Shown: positions 20,156 through 28,904 of the stretch, one piece after another
How positions within the stretch are numbered: position 1 is the stretch's first letter
Layout of the letters: the number at the start of each line of letters is the position of its first letter
Origin: Rhizobium giardinii bv. giardinii H152
GTDB taxonomy: Bacteria; Pseudomonadota; Alphaproteobacteria; Rhizobiales; Rhizobiaceae
Direction of reading: 5' to 3'
NCBI RefSeq assembly: GCF_000379605.1
Contig: NZ_KB902702.1
Span: forward strand, 298,471-362,470
Length of the DNA: 64,000 bases
The notes under the pieces: generated by a model
Databases searched by the model: none
Told to the model about the DNA's origin: nothing
Seen by the model: the letters and a program-made list of their open reading frames with translations, nothing else
Position numbers and translations under genes: made by a program

Positions 20156-21712
20156 TCATTCCGCCGCCTCCACAATCGGAGCCGGCGAAAAATCGTCTGG
20201 AAAATGGTTCATCGCGCTCATGACGGGGTAGGGCGTAAAACCGCCGAGCGCGCAAAGCGAGCCGAATTTCATCGTGTTGCAGAGGTCGGCCAGCAGTTCG
20301 CGGTTCTTTTCCGGTTCGATTCCCTTGGCGATCTTGTCGGCCACCTCGACGCCGCGCGTCGAGCCGATGCGGCAGGGCGTGCACTTGCCGCAGCTTTCCA
20401 CCGCACAGAATTCCATGGCGAAACGCGCCTGCTTCAGCATGTCGGCCGTATCGTCGAAAACGACGATGCCGGCGTGGCCGATCAGCCCGTCTTTTGCCGC
20501 GAAAGCCTCGTAGTCGAACGGCGTGTCGAACAGTGCGCGCGGGAAATAGGCGCCGAGGGGGCCGCCGACCTGGACCGCCTTCACTGGCCGTCCCGAGGCC
20601 GTGCCGTCGCCGATGTCGTCGACGATCTCACCCAGCGTCAGGCCGAAGGCTACCTCATAAAGCCCGCGATGCCGGACATTGCCGGCGATCTGGATCGGGA
20701 TCGTGCCGCGCGAGCGGCCCATGCCGAAGTCCTTGTAGTAGATCGGCCCCTTGTCCATGATGATCGGCACCGAGGCGAGCGAGATGACGTTGTTGATGAC
20801 GGTCGGACAGTCGAACAGGCCCTTGTGGGCGGGCAGCGGCGGCTTGGCGCGCACGATGCCGCGCTTGCCTTCGAGCGAATTCAGGAGCGCCGTTTCCTCG
20901 CCGCAGACATAGGCGCCGGCACCGGCGCGGATCTCGATATCGAAGGCGTGCGCCGAGCCGAGCACCGAAGTCCCGAGTACCCCCGCCTTGTGGGCGATCT
21001 CGACGGCCTCAGTCATCGTCGCGATGGCGTGCGGATATTCCGAGCGGATATAGACGAAGCCCTTGGTCGCACCGGTCGCGATGCCGGCGATCGCCATGCC
21101 CTCGATCAGCACGAAGGGGTCGCCTTCCATGATCATGCGGTCGGCAAAGGTACCTGAGTCGCCCTCGTCGGCATTGCAGACGATGTATTTGCGCACGCCC
21201 GGCGTCTCGAGCACCGTCTTCCACTTGATGCCGGTCGGGAAGCCCGCACCGCCGCGTCCACGCAGGCCGCTCTCGGTCACATGGGCGACGATATCGGCCG
21301 GCGCAAGGGTTACGGCCCGTTCCAAGCCCTTCAGCCCGTCATGCGCCCGGTAGTCGGCAAGCGACAGCGGATCGATGATGCCGCAGCGGGCAAAGGTCAG
21401 CCGCGTCTGGCGTTTCAGGAACGGCAGTTCCTCGGTCTTCCCGAGACAGAGCGCATGATTGCCACCTTCGATCAGCCCGGCATCGAGCAGGCCGGCGACA
21501 TCGGATGACTTGACCGGGCCGTAGGCGATCCGGCCTTCGGGCGTTTCGACCTCTACCATCGGCTCCAACCAGTGCAGGCCGCGCGATCCGTTGCGCACGA
21601 TGGTCGCGTCGAGGCCGCGTGCTTCGATTTCGCTTGCGAGCACCTTGGCAACCCGCTCGGCGCCAAGCGCCAGCGCCGCCGCATCCCTGGGAACGAAGAT
21701 CCTGACGGTCAT
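20156..21712 (-). CDS. fdsB: Formate dehydrogenase beta subunit (NADH/FMN)
   Basis: A 518-residue NuoF-like subunit that binds FMN, NAD and a [4Fe-4S] cluster and passes electrons from FdsA to NAD. An N-terminal thioredoxin-like region is followed by the NAD/FMN motifs 'GLRGRGGAGFPTGIKW', 'CNADEGDSGTFADR' and 'GAGAYVCGEETALLNSLEG'. The cluster ligands are in 'CAVESCGKCTPCRIGSTRG' with a further Cys in 'FGSLCALGG'. The ATG at 21712 overlaps the fdsG stop by four bases. Confidence 0.97.
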   Translation of the reverse strand: MTVRIFVPRDAAALALGAERVAKVLASEIEARGLDATIVRNGSRGLHWLEPMVEVETPEGRIAYGPVKSSDVAGLLDAGLIEGGNHALCLGKTEELPFLKRQTRLTFARCGIIDPLSLADYRAHDGLKGLERAVTLAPADIVAHVTESGLRGRGGAGFPTGIKWKTVLETPGVRKYIVCNADEGDSGTFADRMIMEGDPFVLIEGMAIAGIATGATKGFVYIRSEYPHAIATMTEAVEIAHKAGVLGTSVLGSAHAFDIEIRAGAGAYVCGEETALLNSLEGKRGIVRAKPPLPAHKGLFDCPTVINNVISLASVPIIMDKGPIYYKDFGMGRSRGTIPIQIAGNVRHRGLYEVAFGLTLGEIVDDIGDGTASGRPVKAVQVGGPLGAYFPRALFDTPFDYEAFAAKDGLIGHAGIVVFDDTADMLKQARFAMEFCAVESCGKCTPCRIGSTRGVEVADKIAKGIEPEKNRELLADLCNTMKFGSLCALGGFTPYPVMSAMNHFPDDFSPAPIVEAAE

Positions 21713-22188
21713 GCGCGGACCTCCGCAACGAGGCCATCTACCGCATCCGCATCGAGCCGACCATGCACCTCGCCGTCGAGCATCGCGGCGGGTGCGGCGG
21801 AACAGAGCCCGAGACAGTAGACGGGTTCGAGCGTTACCGCTCCATCCAGCGTCGTCTGGTGGAAATCGATGCCAAGCAGGGTCTTGACCCGTTCGGCAAG
21901 CTGGTCGCCGCCCATCGACTGGCAGGCTTCGGCGCGACAGAGTTTCAAGACATGCCGGCCTGCCGGGTGGTCGCGATAGTCGTGATAGAAGGTGACGACG
22001 CCGTGGACTTCGGCGCGCGAGAGGTTGAGCTCGCGCGCAATGATCGGCAGGGCCTCCTGCGGCACATAGCCGAACTCGGCCTGGATTTCGTGCAGGATCG
22101 GCAGAAGCGGCCCTTCGAGCGACTTCCTCTCGCTGACGATATCCAGCGTTCTGATGCCGATATCGCGGCTTGATAGATGCAGGTTCAA
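21709..22188 (-). CDS. fdsG: Formate dehydrogenase gamma subunit
   Basis: A 159-residue NuoE-like [2Fe-2S] subunit. It has 'ILHEIQAEFGYVPQEAL' and 'VHGVVTFYHDYRDHP'. The cluster cysteines are in 'KLCRAEACQSMGG' and 'VYCLGLCSAAPAAML'. The start is an unusual TTG at 22188, supported by GGGAGGT seven bases upstream; no ATG fits family length. First structural gene of fdsGBACD. Confidence 0.94.
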   Translation of the reverse strand: MNLHLSSRDIGIRTLDIVSERKSLEGPLLPILHEIQAEFGYVPQEALPIIARELNLSRAEVHGVVTFYHDYRDHPAGRHVLKLCRAEACQSMGGDQLAERVKTLLGIDFHQTTLDGAVTLEPVYCLGLCSAAPAAMLDGEVHGRLDADAVDGLVAEVRA

Positions 22189-22373
22189 CGTTCAGACCTC
22201 CCGAACTGAAACGAGTTTCGCTTGGCGATACAGACCAATCTGCCGAGACCACGTTGATCGGCGCTCCTCCAAGAACATCCGGCCGGTCAGGGCAAAGCCG
22301 CAATCACGCTTCGCGCAGGAAATGAGCTTTGCAGCAGCGACGGAAGGGGTCAATACGCCTGTTTCGTTGGGTG

Positions 22374-22388
22374 ATAGATATTTTCTAT
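22374..22388. promoter_or_regulatory. Candidate LysR-type operator for fds genes
   Basis: ATAG-N7-CTAT, extended to a 17-base GATAGA-N5-TCTATC palindrome at 22373-22389. It spans the stop codon of the LysR gene and lies about 185 bases before fdsG. The shape matches the ATAG-N7-CTAT unit bound by OxyR-like LysR proteins; binding here is inference. Confidence 0.4.
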
Positions 22389-23281
22389 CGAAAGGTTTGC
22401 GCCTCGGCCAAAATGCGGGCTTCATGCAAAAGCGCGGAGACGAGCGGGGTGAACGGCTCGCGGTGCGTCGCCACCAGGCCGACGGTGTGCTGCGCATCCG
22501 GCTCGACGATCGGGATCAGGCGGATTTCATCGTGAAACCCGAATGATTTCCCGACGTTGTAGGGCATGATGCTGGACCAGTGGCCGGTGCGCACATGCGA
22601 AAAGAGCACGATCATCGAGTTCGATTCGAGCGTCGGCGCGACGGTGACGCCGGCTTCGGCGAAATGCTGGTTGATGATGCGCCGGTTCTGCATATCGGCG
22701 GTCAATAGACAAAGCCGAATACCGCCGACTTCCTTCCAGGTCACGCTTTCGCGATCGGCCAGTTCGGTTCCGGCGGCGGTGACGAGATGATAGCGCTCCA
22801 CCTGCAGCGGCACGCTGGTGACGCGTCCCAGCGGCTCGTTCTCGAGATAGGTCAGGCCGGCGTCGATCTCGAGATTTTCCAGCAATCCGAGGATCTTGAG
22901 CGATGTCGTCGAAAGAATCGAGAAGGTCACTTCCGGATGTTTTTCCTGGAAGGGAGCGGTGATGCGCGGCACCATGGCAAGCGTCGTCGGCACCGCCGCC
23001 AGCCTGATGTGGCCGACGAGGCCGCGTCGCGCTGCGCGCATCTCCTCGTGCATGGTGCGCGAATCGCCGACGATCCGGCGGGCCCATTCCAGCACGCGCT
23101 GGCCTTCCGGTGTCAGGCTCTGGTAGCGCGAGCCGCGATTGACCAGCATGACGCCGAGCTGATCTTCCAACTGCTTGATCGCGGCCGAGAGCGTCGGCTG
23201 GGTGATGCCGCATTGTTCGGCGGCACGGCCGAAATGCCTTTCCTGGGCAAGGGCAATGAAGAATTCCAGCTTGTCGATCAC
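22385..23281 (-). CDS. fdsR: LysR-family regulator of formate dehydrogenase genes
   Basis: A 298-residue LysR regulator. The N-terminal helix-turn-helix is 'HFGRAAEQCGITQPTLSAAI', followed by the linker helix and a periplasmic-binding-protein-like effector domain ('VPTTLAMVPRITAPFQEK'). It lies directly upstream of fdsG in the same direction with a 196-base gap, the usual position of the formate dehydrogenase regulator. The name fdsR is by position, not sequence proof. Confidence 0.85.
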   Translation of the reverse strand: MIDKLEFFIALAQERHFGRAAEQCGITQPTLSAAIKQLEDQLGVMLVNRGSRYQSLTPEGQRVLEWARRIVGDSRTMHEEMRAARRGLVGHIRLAAVPTTLAMVPRITAPFQEKHPEVTFSILSTTSLKILGLLENLEIDAGLTYLENEPLGRVTSVPLQVERYHLVTAAGTELADRESVTWKEVGGIRLCLLTADMQNRRIINQHFAEAGVTVAPTLESNSMIVLFSHVRTGHWSSIMPYNVGKSFGFHDEIRLIPIVEPDAQHTVGLVATHREPFTPLVSALLHEARILAEAQTFR

Positions 23282-23314
23282 GCCGATCCCTCCCGACTGC
23301 CGTCTCGTCTGCTC

Positions 23315-24085
23315 TCAGCAGATCAACTGCCCGCCGTTCACTTCGAGAACCTGGCCCGTGATATAGCCGGAGAGCGCGCTCGATGCGAGGAAGAGATAGG
23401 CGGGCGCGCAATCTTCCGCCGTGCCGAGCCGCTGCAGCGGGATGGTCTTGCGCGTCGCTTCCAGTTTCTCGGGCGAGGAATAGCGCTCGTGGAAGTCGGT
23501 GGTGATCGTGCCCGGCGAAACGCAATTGACCCGGATGCCGGCCGGCGCCAGCTCGCGGGCAAGCGCCTTGGAATAGGTCGAGACGAAGGCCTTGGTCGCC
23601 GAATAGATCGATGAGCCGGCGCTGCCGCCGGTCAGCGCCGAGATCGAAACGGTGTTGACGATGGCCGGGTGCGTGCCGCGCCTGAGAAGCGGCAGCAGGG
23701 CGCGGGTGGTCTGGACGACGGAGGTCTGGTTCAGCTGCACCACCGTCTCATAGTGTTCGTCCGTCAGCTCGTCGGCTGAAAACCGGCCGACCATGGTGCC
23801 GGCATTGTTGACCAGCACGTCGATCGCCTGGAATCGCGAGGCGATGCTTGCTGCAAGCAGCTCGACGCCGCCGGCGGTGGAGAAATCGGCATAGGACAGA
23901 AACGCCCGGCCGTCGGTCAGGGCTGCCTCGAGAAAGTCGGGCAGCGGCTCGCGCGCCACGCGTCCTCCGTGCAGATAGACGGTCGCACCGCAATCGAGAA
24001 ACTGCCGCGCCACCTCCAGGCCGATCCCGCGCCCGGCGCCCGTGACGACGACATTCATGCCCTTGAACAGCGATGGGTGAAACAT
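23315..24085 (-). CDS. SDR-family oxidoreductase
   Basis: A 256-residue classical short-chain dehydrogenase. The cofactor motif is 'VVTGAGRGIGLEVARQF', followed by 'VLVNNAGTM'. The catalytic Ser lies in 'NTVSISALTGGSAG' and the Tyr-x3-Lys in 'IYSATKAFVS'. 'PGTITTDFHERYSS' and 'YITGQVLEVNGGQLIC' close the fold. The ATG at 24085 is chosen over one 18 codons upstream. Substrate unknown. It is divergent from glpR and shares the GlpR operator-like region, so it may belong to the glycerol regulon. Genes of this class next to polyol genes often act on sugar alcohols. Confidence 0.9.
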   Translation of the reverse strand: MFHPSLFKGMNVVVTGAGRGIGLEVARQFLDCGATVYLHGGRVAREPLPDFLEAALTDGRAFLSYADFSTAGGVELLAASIASRFQAIDVLVNNAGTMVGRFSADELTDEHYETVVQLNQTSVVQTTRALLPLLRRGTHPAIVNTVSISALTGGSAGSSIYSATKAFVSTYSKALARELAPAGIRVNCVSPGTITTDFHERYSSPEKLEATRKTIPLQRLGTAEDCAPAYLFLASSALSGYITGQVLEVNGGQLIC

Positions 24086-24195
24086 TCCGAACTTCCTCCT
24101 CAGCGACGACAGGCTGTCGCATCCCGGCCCGAATTGCAACGCACAAGCGCATGCAGGTTCATTTTCGAGCGCTCATCACGTTTATGAAATTGCGT

Positions 24196-24236
24196 CGCTT
24201 TCGTTTTTGCATATTATGAAAGAAAACGAAAACGAG
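24196..24236. promoter_or_regulatory. Candidate GlpR operator before glpR
   Basis: CTTTCGTTTTT at 24198-24208 faces AGAAAACGAAAACG at 24221-24234, an inverted pair of TTTCGTTTT motifs in the gap between the SDR gene and glpR. DeoR-type repressors often bind TTCG-containing repeats; direct evidence is absent. Confidence 0.5.
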
Positions 24237-24252
24237 AAGGGGAGGAATATTC

Positions 24253-25017
24253 ATGTATCTGACGGGCCGGCAGTCGGAAATCCTCGATCTTGCCAAAACG
24301 GAGGGCCGGGTTCTCGTCGATGAGCTCGCCGCGCGTTTTTCGGTGACCCCGCAGACCATCCGCAAGGACCTGAACGATCTTTGCGACGGGCGCGTGCTGA
24401 CGCGCATTCATGGCGGAGCGATCTTCCCGCGCGGCAACGAGAATGTGAAATACGAAGCCCGCCGGTCGATTGCAGCGCTCGAGAAGCAGGCGATCGGCCA
24501 GGCGGCTGCGGCGATGATCCCCAACAATTCCTCGCTGTTCATCAATATCGGTACGACAACCGAGGCCGTCGGCGAAGCGCTTCTTGACCACACCGAGTTG
24601 ATGGTTATCACCAATAATATCAATGTTGCCAATCGCTTGCGGGTTTTCCCGTCGATCGAGGTGGTCATTGCCGGGGGCGTGGTGCGCGGTGCCGATGGCG
24701 GTATTGTCGGCGAGGCGGCCGTCGATTTCATCCGGCAATTCAAGGTGGACTACGCCGTCATCGGCGCGTCGGCGATCGATCACGACGGCGCGCTTCTCGA
24801 TTTCGATTATCGCGAAGTGAAAGTGGCGCAGGCGATCATCGCCAATGCCCGCCATGTCATCCTCGTTTCCGATTCGACCAAGTTCGAGCGCACCGCTCCG
24901 GTGCGGATCGGCCACATAACCCAGGTTCACACCTTCATCACCGACATCTGTCCGGTCGAAAACGTGCGGACCATCTGCCAGGAGCAGGACGTCCGGCTGA
25001 TCGAGACCGCGCGCTAG
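24253..25017 (+). CDS. glpR: DeoR-family repressor of glycerol genes
   Basis: A 254-residue DeoR/GlpR-type repressor. The N-terminal winged helix has 'RQSEILDLAKTEGRVLVDEL' and 'FSVTPQTIRKDLNDLCDG', the diagnostic DeoR block. The C-terminal sugar-phosphate-sensing domain has 'NNSSLFINIGTTTEAVGEAL' and 'VDYAVIGASAIDHDGALLDFD'. It is followed by glpD and the ABC importer in the order known for rhizobial glycerol operons. Glycerol-3-phosphate is the likely inducer by family. Start after a GGGGAGGAA site. Confidence 0.93.
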   Translation: MYLTGRQSEILDLAKTEGRVLVDELAARFSVTPQTIRKDLNDLCDGRVLTRIHGGAIFPRGNENVKYEARRSIAALEKQAIGQAAAAMIPNNSSLFINIGTTTEAVGEALLDHTELMVITNNINVANRLRVFPSIEVVIAGGVVRGADGGIVGEAAVDFIRQFKVDYAVIGASAIDHDGALLDFDYREVKVAQAIIANARHVILVSDSTKFERTAPVRIGHITQVHTFITDICPVENVRTICQEQDVRLIETAR

Positions 25018-25049
25018 TTTCCGCGTTTTCCGCGTGCAGGCTTTCTTTA

Positions 25050-25102
25050 AACATTCGTTTGACATTCGTAAGAATTTCGTTTTAATTGATTTCACTTTCG
25101 CA
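25050..25102 (+). promoter_or_regulatory. Helically phased TTCG repeats before glpD
   Basis: TTCG occurs at 25054, 25064, 25075 and 25097, spacings of 10, 11 and 22 bases, all in an AT-rich stretch in front of glpD. The phasing places all on one DNA face and fits an operator array for the DeoR-type GlpR. Confidence 0.55.
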
Positions 25103-25144
25103 TGTGCTCAATATTGTGCAATGCGAAATATGGGAGGGAAAGCA

Positions 25145-26662
25145 GTGCCTGCGCAGGACGTGTTCGACATCTTCGTCATCGGTGGCGGCATCAACGGGTG
25201 CGGCATCGCAAGGGATGCCGTCGGCCGCGGTTATTCGGTGGCGCTGGCTGAAATGGACGATTTCGCTTCCGGCACATCCTCGCGCGCCACCAAGCTCATT
25301 CACGGCGGACTGCGCTATCTTGAACATTATGAGTTCAGGCTGGTGCGTGAATCGCTGATGGAGCGCGAAGTGCTCTGGGCGATGGCCCCGCACATCATCT
25401 GGCCGATGCGCTTTGTCCTGCCGTTCCACAAAGGCGGTATCCGGCCGGCCTGGCTCATCCGGCTCGGCCTCTTCCTGTACGACCATATCGGCGGCCGCAA
25501 GCTGCTTCCCGCCACCCGCACGCTGGACATGCGCCGTGATCCGGCCGCCAAGCCGCTGAAGGCGCTGTTCACCAAGGCATTCGAATATTCCGATGGCTGG
25601 GTCGATGATGCCCGTCTCGTGGTCCTGAACGCCCGCGACGCCGCGCAAAAGGGCGCCCGCATCATGACCCGCAGCCGCGTGGTTTCTGCCCGGCGCGAGG
25701 GCGGCCTCTGGTCGGTCGATGTCGAGGATGGTGCGACCGGTGCCGTCAACACCTTCAAGGCGCGCATGCTGATCAACGCCGCCGGCCCCTGGGTCGATGT
25801 CGTTTTGTCCAATGCCGTTGGCAAGAACAAGGTCCACAATGTCCGCCTCGTTCAGGGCAGCCATATCGTCGTGAAGAAGAAGTTCGACGATCTGCGCGCC
25901 TATTTCTTCCAGAATCCGGACAACCGCATCATCTTCGCAATCCCCTACGAGACCGATTTCACCCTGATCGGCACGACCGACAGCGATTTCACCGGCGACC
26001 CGAAGAACATCCAGATCACCGACGGCGAGGTCAGCTATCTCTGCAATGCGGCGAGCGAGTACTTCTCCGAACCGGTCAAGCCTGCCGATGTCGTCTGGAC
26101 CTATTCCGGCGTGCGCCCGCTCTACGATGACGGCGCCTCGAAGGCGCAGGAGGCCACGCGGGACTATGTGCTGAAGATCGACGCCAACAATGGCGACGCG
26201 CCGCTTCTCAACGTCTTCGGCGGCAAGCTGACGACCTATCGCCGGCTCAGCGAACATGCGCTGGAAAAAATCGCCGATGCGATCGGCGCCAAGGGTGCTC
26301 CGTGGACGGCGAACAGCGTACTGCCGGGTGGCAATTTCCCGGCGAACGGTTACGAGGCCGAAGTCGCAAAGCTGAAGAACCGCTATCCCTTTCTGGCCGA
26401 GCGCCATGCGCGCCGGCTGGTTCGGCTGTATGGCACGCTGGCCGTAAGCCTGCTCGGCGAGATCGACAGGGCCGAGGGCCTTGGGCGGCATTTCGGCGCC
26501 GATCTCTATGAGGTCGAGGTGCAGTGGCTGATTGGCCAGGAGTGGGCGCGCCGCGCCGAGGACGTATTGTGGCGCCGCACCAAGCTTGGATTGAAATTGA
26601 CCCAGGCGGAAGCCGCCGGGTTGGAGGAATACATGCGGGAGACTATCCGCAAAGTTGCCTGA
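25145..26662 (+). CDS. glpD: Glycerol-3-phosphate dehydrogenase
   Basis: A 505-residue FAD-dependent, membrane-associated dehydrogenase that oxidises glycerol-3-phosphate to dihydroxyacetone phosphate and feeds the quinone pool. The FAD motif is 'FVIGGGINGCGIARDAVGRG'; 'SSRATKLIHGGLRYLEHYEF' is the FAD-dependent G3P dehydrogenase signature; 'TTDSDFTGDP' is also typical. The start is a GTG at 25145 with GGGAGGG six bases upstream; in-frame ATGs at 25121 and 25130 would put that site inside the gene. Second gene of glpRDSTPQUV. No glycerol kinase gene is seen in the window. Confidence 0.93.
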   Translation: MPAQDVFDIFVIGGGINGCGIARDAVGRGYSVALAEMDDFASGTSSRATKLIHGGLRYLEHYEFRLVRESLMEREVLWAMAPHIIWPMRFVLPFHKGGIRPAWLIRLGLFLYDHIGGRKLLPATRTLDMRRDPAAKPLKALFTKAFEYSDGWVDDARLVVLNARDAAQKGARIMTRSRVVSARREGGLWSVDVEDGATGAVNTFKARMLINAAGPWVDVVLSNAVGKNKVHNVRLVQGSHIVVKKKFDDLRAYFFQNPDNRIIFAIPYETDFTLIGTTDSDFTGDPKNIQITDGEVSYLCNAASEYFSEPVKPADVVWTYSGVRPLYDDGASKAQEATRDYVLKIDANNGDAPLLNVFGGKLTTYRRLSEHALEKIADAIGAKGAPWTANSVLPGGNFPANGYEAEVAKLKNRYPFLAERHARRLVRLYGTLAVSLLGEIDRAEGLGRHFGADLYEVEVQWLIGQEWARRAEDVLWRRTKLGLKLTQAEAAGLEEYMRETIRKVA

Positions 26663-26708
26663 GGAAGCGCCGGGATGGCGCTGCCGACGGCTGGGAGGAA
26701 GCCTGAGA

Positions 26709-27803
26709 ATGCTTGAACTGAAAAACATAACCAAGGTCGTCGGAGCGGATACGCATATCCACCCGACCGATCTTGTACTGGAGCGGGGCTCGCTCAATGT
26801 GCTGTTGGGCCCGACGCTCTCCGGAAAGACGTCGCTGATGCGGTTGATGGCCGGCCTCGACAAGCCGACGACCGGCACCATCACCTTTGACGGAAAAGAC
26901 GTGACCGGCGTGCGCGTGCAGGATCGCTCGGTCGCCATGGTCTACCAGCAGTTCATCAATTATCCGGCGATGACGGTCTATGAGAATATCGCCTCACCGA
27001 TGCGCATTTCCGGCAAGGATGCTGCAACGATCGATCGCGAGGTTCGCAAGGCGGCCGAGCTGATGAAGCTGACGCCCTATCTGGAGCGCACGCCGCTCAA
27101 CCTGTCCGGCGGCCAGCAGCAGCGCACGGCCCTTGCCCGCGCCATCGTCAAGAACGCCAGCCTCGTGCTGCTCGACGAGCCGCTCGCCAACCTCGACTAC
27201 AAGCTGCGCGAAGAACTGCGCGAGGAACTGCCGAAGCTGTTTGCCGCGTCCGGTTCGATCTTCGTCTATGCGACGACAGAACCACAGGAAGCGCTGCTTC
27301 TCGGCGGCAACACGGCGACGCTCAACGAGGGTCGCGTCAGCCAGTTCGGATCGACCATTTCGGTCTATCGCAAGCCGGCGGACATCGTCACCGCAAAGAC
27401 TTTTGCCGATCCGCCGCTCAACACCATTGATCTGCAGAAATCCGGCAATACTTTCGATCGCGATGGCATCACTGTTCTGCCGGTGCCGGCACATCTGTCG
27501 GGGATCGCCGACGGCCCCTGCACAGTTGCCTTCCATCCACACCACCTCTCACTCGCCCGCCCGCATGACACCGCAGCGGTGCTGAAGGCGCGGATCATCA
27601 TTTCGGAAATCGCCGGCTCGGAAAGTTTCATCCACGTCGATTGCGCCGGTTCGCGCTGGGTCATGCTCGAACACGGCATTCACGACATCGAGCCCGACAC
27701 CGCGATCGAGCTTTTCGTCGATACGCGCCATCTGATGGCCTTCGGGACAGACGGGCGCGCGATCGGCGGTCATGCCGGCGGTTCCGCCTTTCGGGCGGCG
27801 TGA
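26709..27803 (+). CDS. glpS: Glycerol ABC transporter ATP-binding protein GlpS
   Basis: A 364-residue ABC ATPase of the sugar/glycerol importer class. Walker A is 'GPTLSGKTSLMRLMAG', the signature is 'LSGGQQQRTALARAI', and Walker B is 'SLVLLDEPLANLDYKLREEL'. A C-terminal TOBE-like region of about 120 residues follows. It differs from its partner GlpT in having an intact LSGGQ. Start at 26709; a longer frame at 26655 is upstream sequence only. Forty-six bases after glpD, ten before glpT. Confidence 0.92.
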   Translation: MLELKNITKVVGADTHIHPTDLVLERGSLNVLLGPTLSGKTSLMRLMAGLDKPTTGTITFDGKDVTGVRVQDRSVAMVYQQFINYPAMTVYENIASPMRISGKDAATIDREVRKAAELMKLTPYLERTPLNLSGGQQQRTALARAIVKNASLVLLDEPLANLDYKLREELREELPKLFAASGSIFVYATTEPQEALLLGGNTATLNEGRVSQFGSTISVYRKPADIVTAKTFADPPLNTIDLQKSGNTFDRDGITVLPVPAHLSGIADGPCTVAFHPHHLSLARPHDTAAVLKARIIISEIAGSESFIHVDCAGSRWVMLEHGIHDIEPDTAIELFVDTRHLMAFGTDGRAIGGHAGGSAFRAA

Positions 27804-27813
27804 GGAGGACACC

Positions 27814-28902
27814 ATGGCACGCATCAATCTCGATCATATCCGCCACGCCTACGGCCCTAGCCCGAAATCGCCTTCGGACTATTCGCTGAAGGAAGTTCAT
27901 CACGAATGGAACGACGGTGGCGCCTATGCGCTGCTCGGCCCGTCCGGCTGCGGCAAGACCACGCTGCTTAACATCATTTCCGGGCTGCTGCAGCCATCCG
28001 AAGGCAAGATCCTGTTCGATGGCCGGGATGTCACCTACCTGTCGACGCAGGACCGCAACATCGCGCAGGTGTTCCAGTTCCCGGTCATCTACGACACCAT
28101 GACGGTCTACGACAATCTGGCCTTCCCGCTGCGCAATCGCCATGTTCCGGAAGGCGAGGTCGACCGACGCGTCAATGAAATCCTCGAAATGATCGGTCTT
28201 GCAGACCGGGCGAAGAAGAAGGCGCAGGGGCTGACCGCCGACCAGAAGCAGAAGATCTCTCTTGGCCGCGGCCTGGTGCGCTCCGATGTCAGCGCCATCC
28301 TGTTCGACGAACCGCTGACCGTCATTGATCCGCATATGAAATGGGTGCTGCGCTCGCAGTTGAAGCGGCTGCACAAGCAGTTTGGCTTCACCATGGTCTA
28401 TGTCACTCACGACCAGACCGAAGCACTGACCTTCGCCGACAAGGTGGTCGTCATGTATGACGGCGAGATCGTCCAGATCGGCACGCCGGCCGAGCTTTTC
28501 GAGAAGCCGAAGCACACCTTCGTCGGCTATTTCATCGGCTCCCCGGGCATGAACGTGCTGCCGGCGAAGATCGACGGCTCATCCGTCGATCTCGACGGCC
28601 AGAAGGTCGCATTGTCCTTTGCACCGAAGATCGCCGCTGGCGCCAAGACGGAACTCGGCATCCGGCCGGAATTTGTCCGGCTCGGCCGCGAGGGCATGCC
28701 GGTGACGATTTCCAAGGTCGAGGATATCGGCCGCCAGAAGATCGTCCGTGCTTCCTTCGCAAGCCGGCCGATCGCCATCGTCGTTCACGAGGACGGTGAG
28801 ATCCCGACCGATCCACGCGTCACCTTCGATCCGTCTGCCATCAATATCTACGCCAATTCCTGGCGCGTCACAGATTCTCTGCCGATCGGGGGGGCGGCCT
28901 GA
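27814..28902 (+). CDS. glpT: Glycerol ABC transporter ATP-binding protein GlpT
   Basis: A 362-residue ABC ATPase, partner of GlpS. Walker A 'GPSGCGKTTLLNIISGL' and Walker B 'SAILFDEPLTVIDP' are intact, as is the switch His in 'VYVTHDQTEALTFA'. The signature is degenerate: 'LTADQKQKISLGRGL' instead of LSGGQ. The dimer should therefore have one canonical and one altered ATP site. C-terminal TOBE-like domain. The symbol follows rhizobial glp nomenclature and does not mean the E. coli GlpT antiporter. The next gene starts two bases after its stop. Confidence 0.92.
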   Translation: MARINLDHIRHAYGPSPKSPSDYSLKEVHHEWNDGGAYALLGPSGCGKTTLLNIISGLLQPSEGKILFDGRDVTYLSTQDRNIAQVFQFPVIYDTMTVYDNLAFPLRNRHVPEGEVDRRVNEILEMIGLADRAKKKAQGLTADQKQKISLGRGLVRSDVSAILFDEPLTVIDPHMKWVLRSQLKRLHKQFGFTMVYVTHDQTEALTFADKVVVMYDGEIVQIGTPAELFEKPKHTFVGYFIGSPGMNVLPAKIDGSSVDLDGQKVALSFAPKIAAGAKTELGIRPEFVRLGREGMPVTISKVEDIGRQKIVRASFASRPIAIVVHEDGEIPTDPRVTFDPSAINIYANSWRVTDSLPIGGAA

Positions 28903-28904
28903 TC

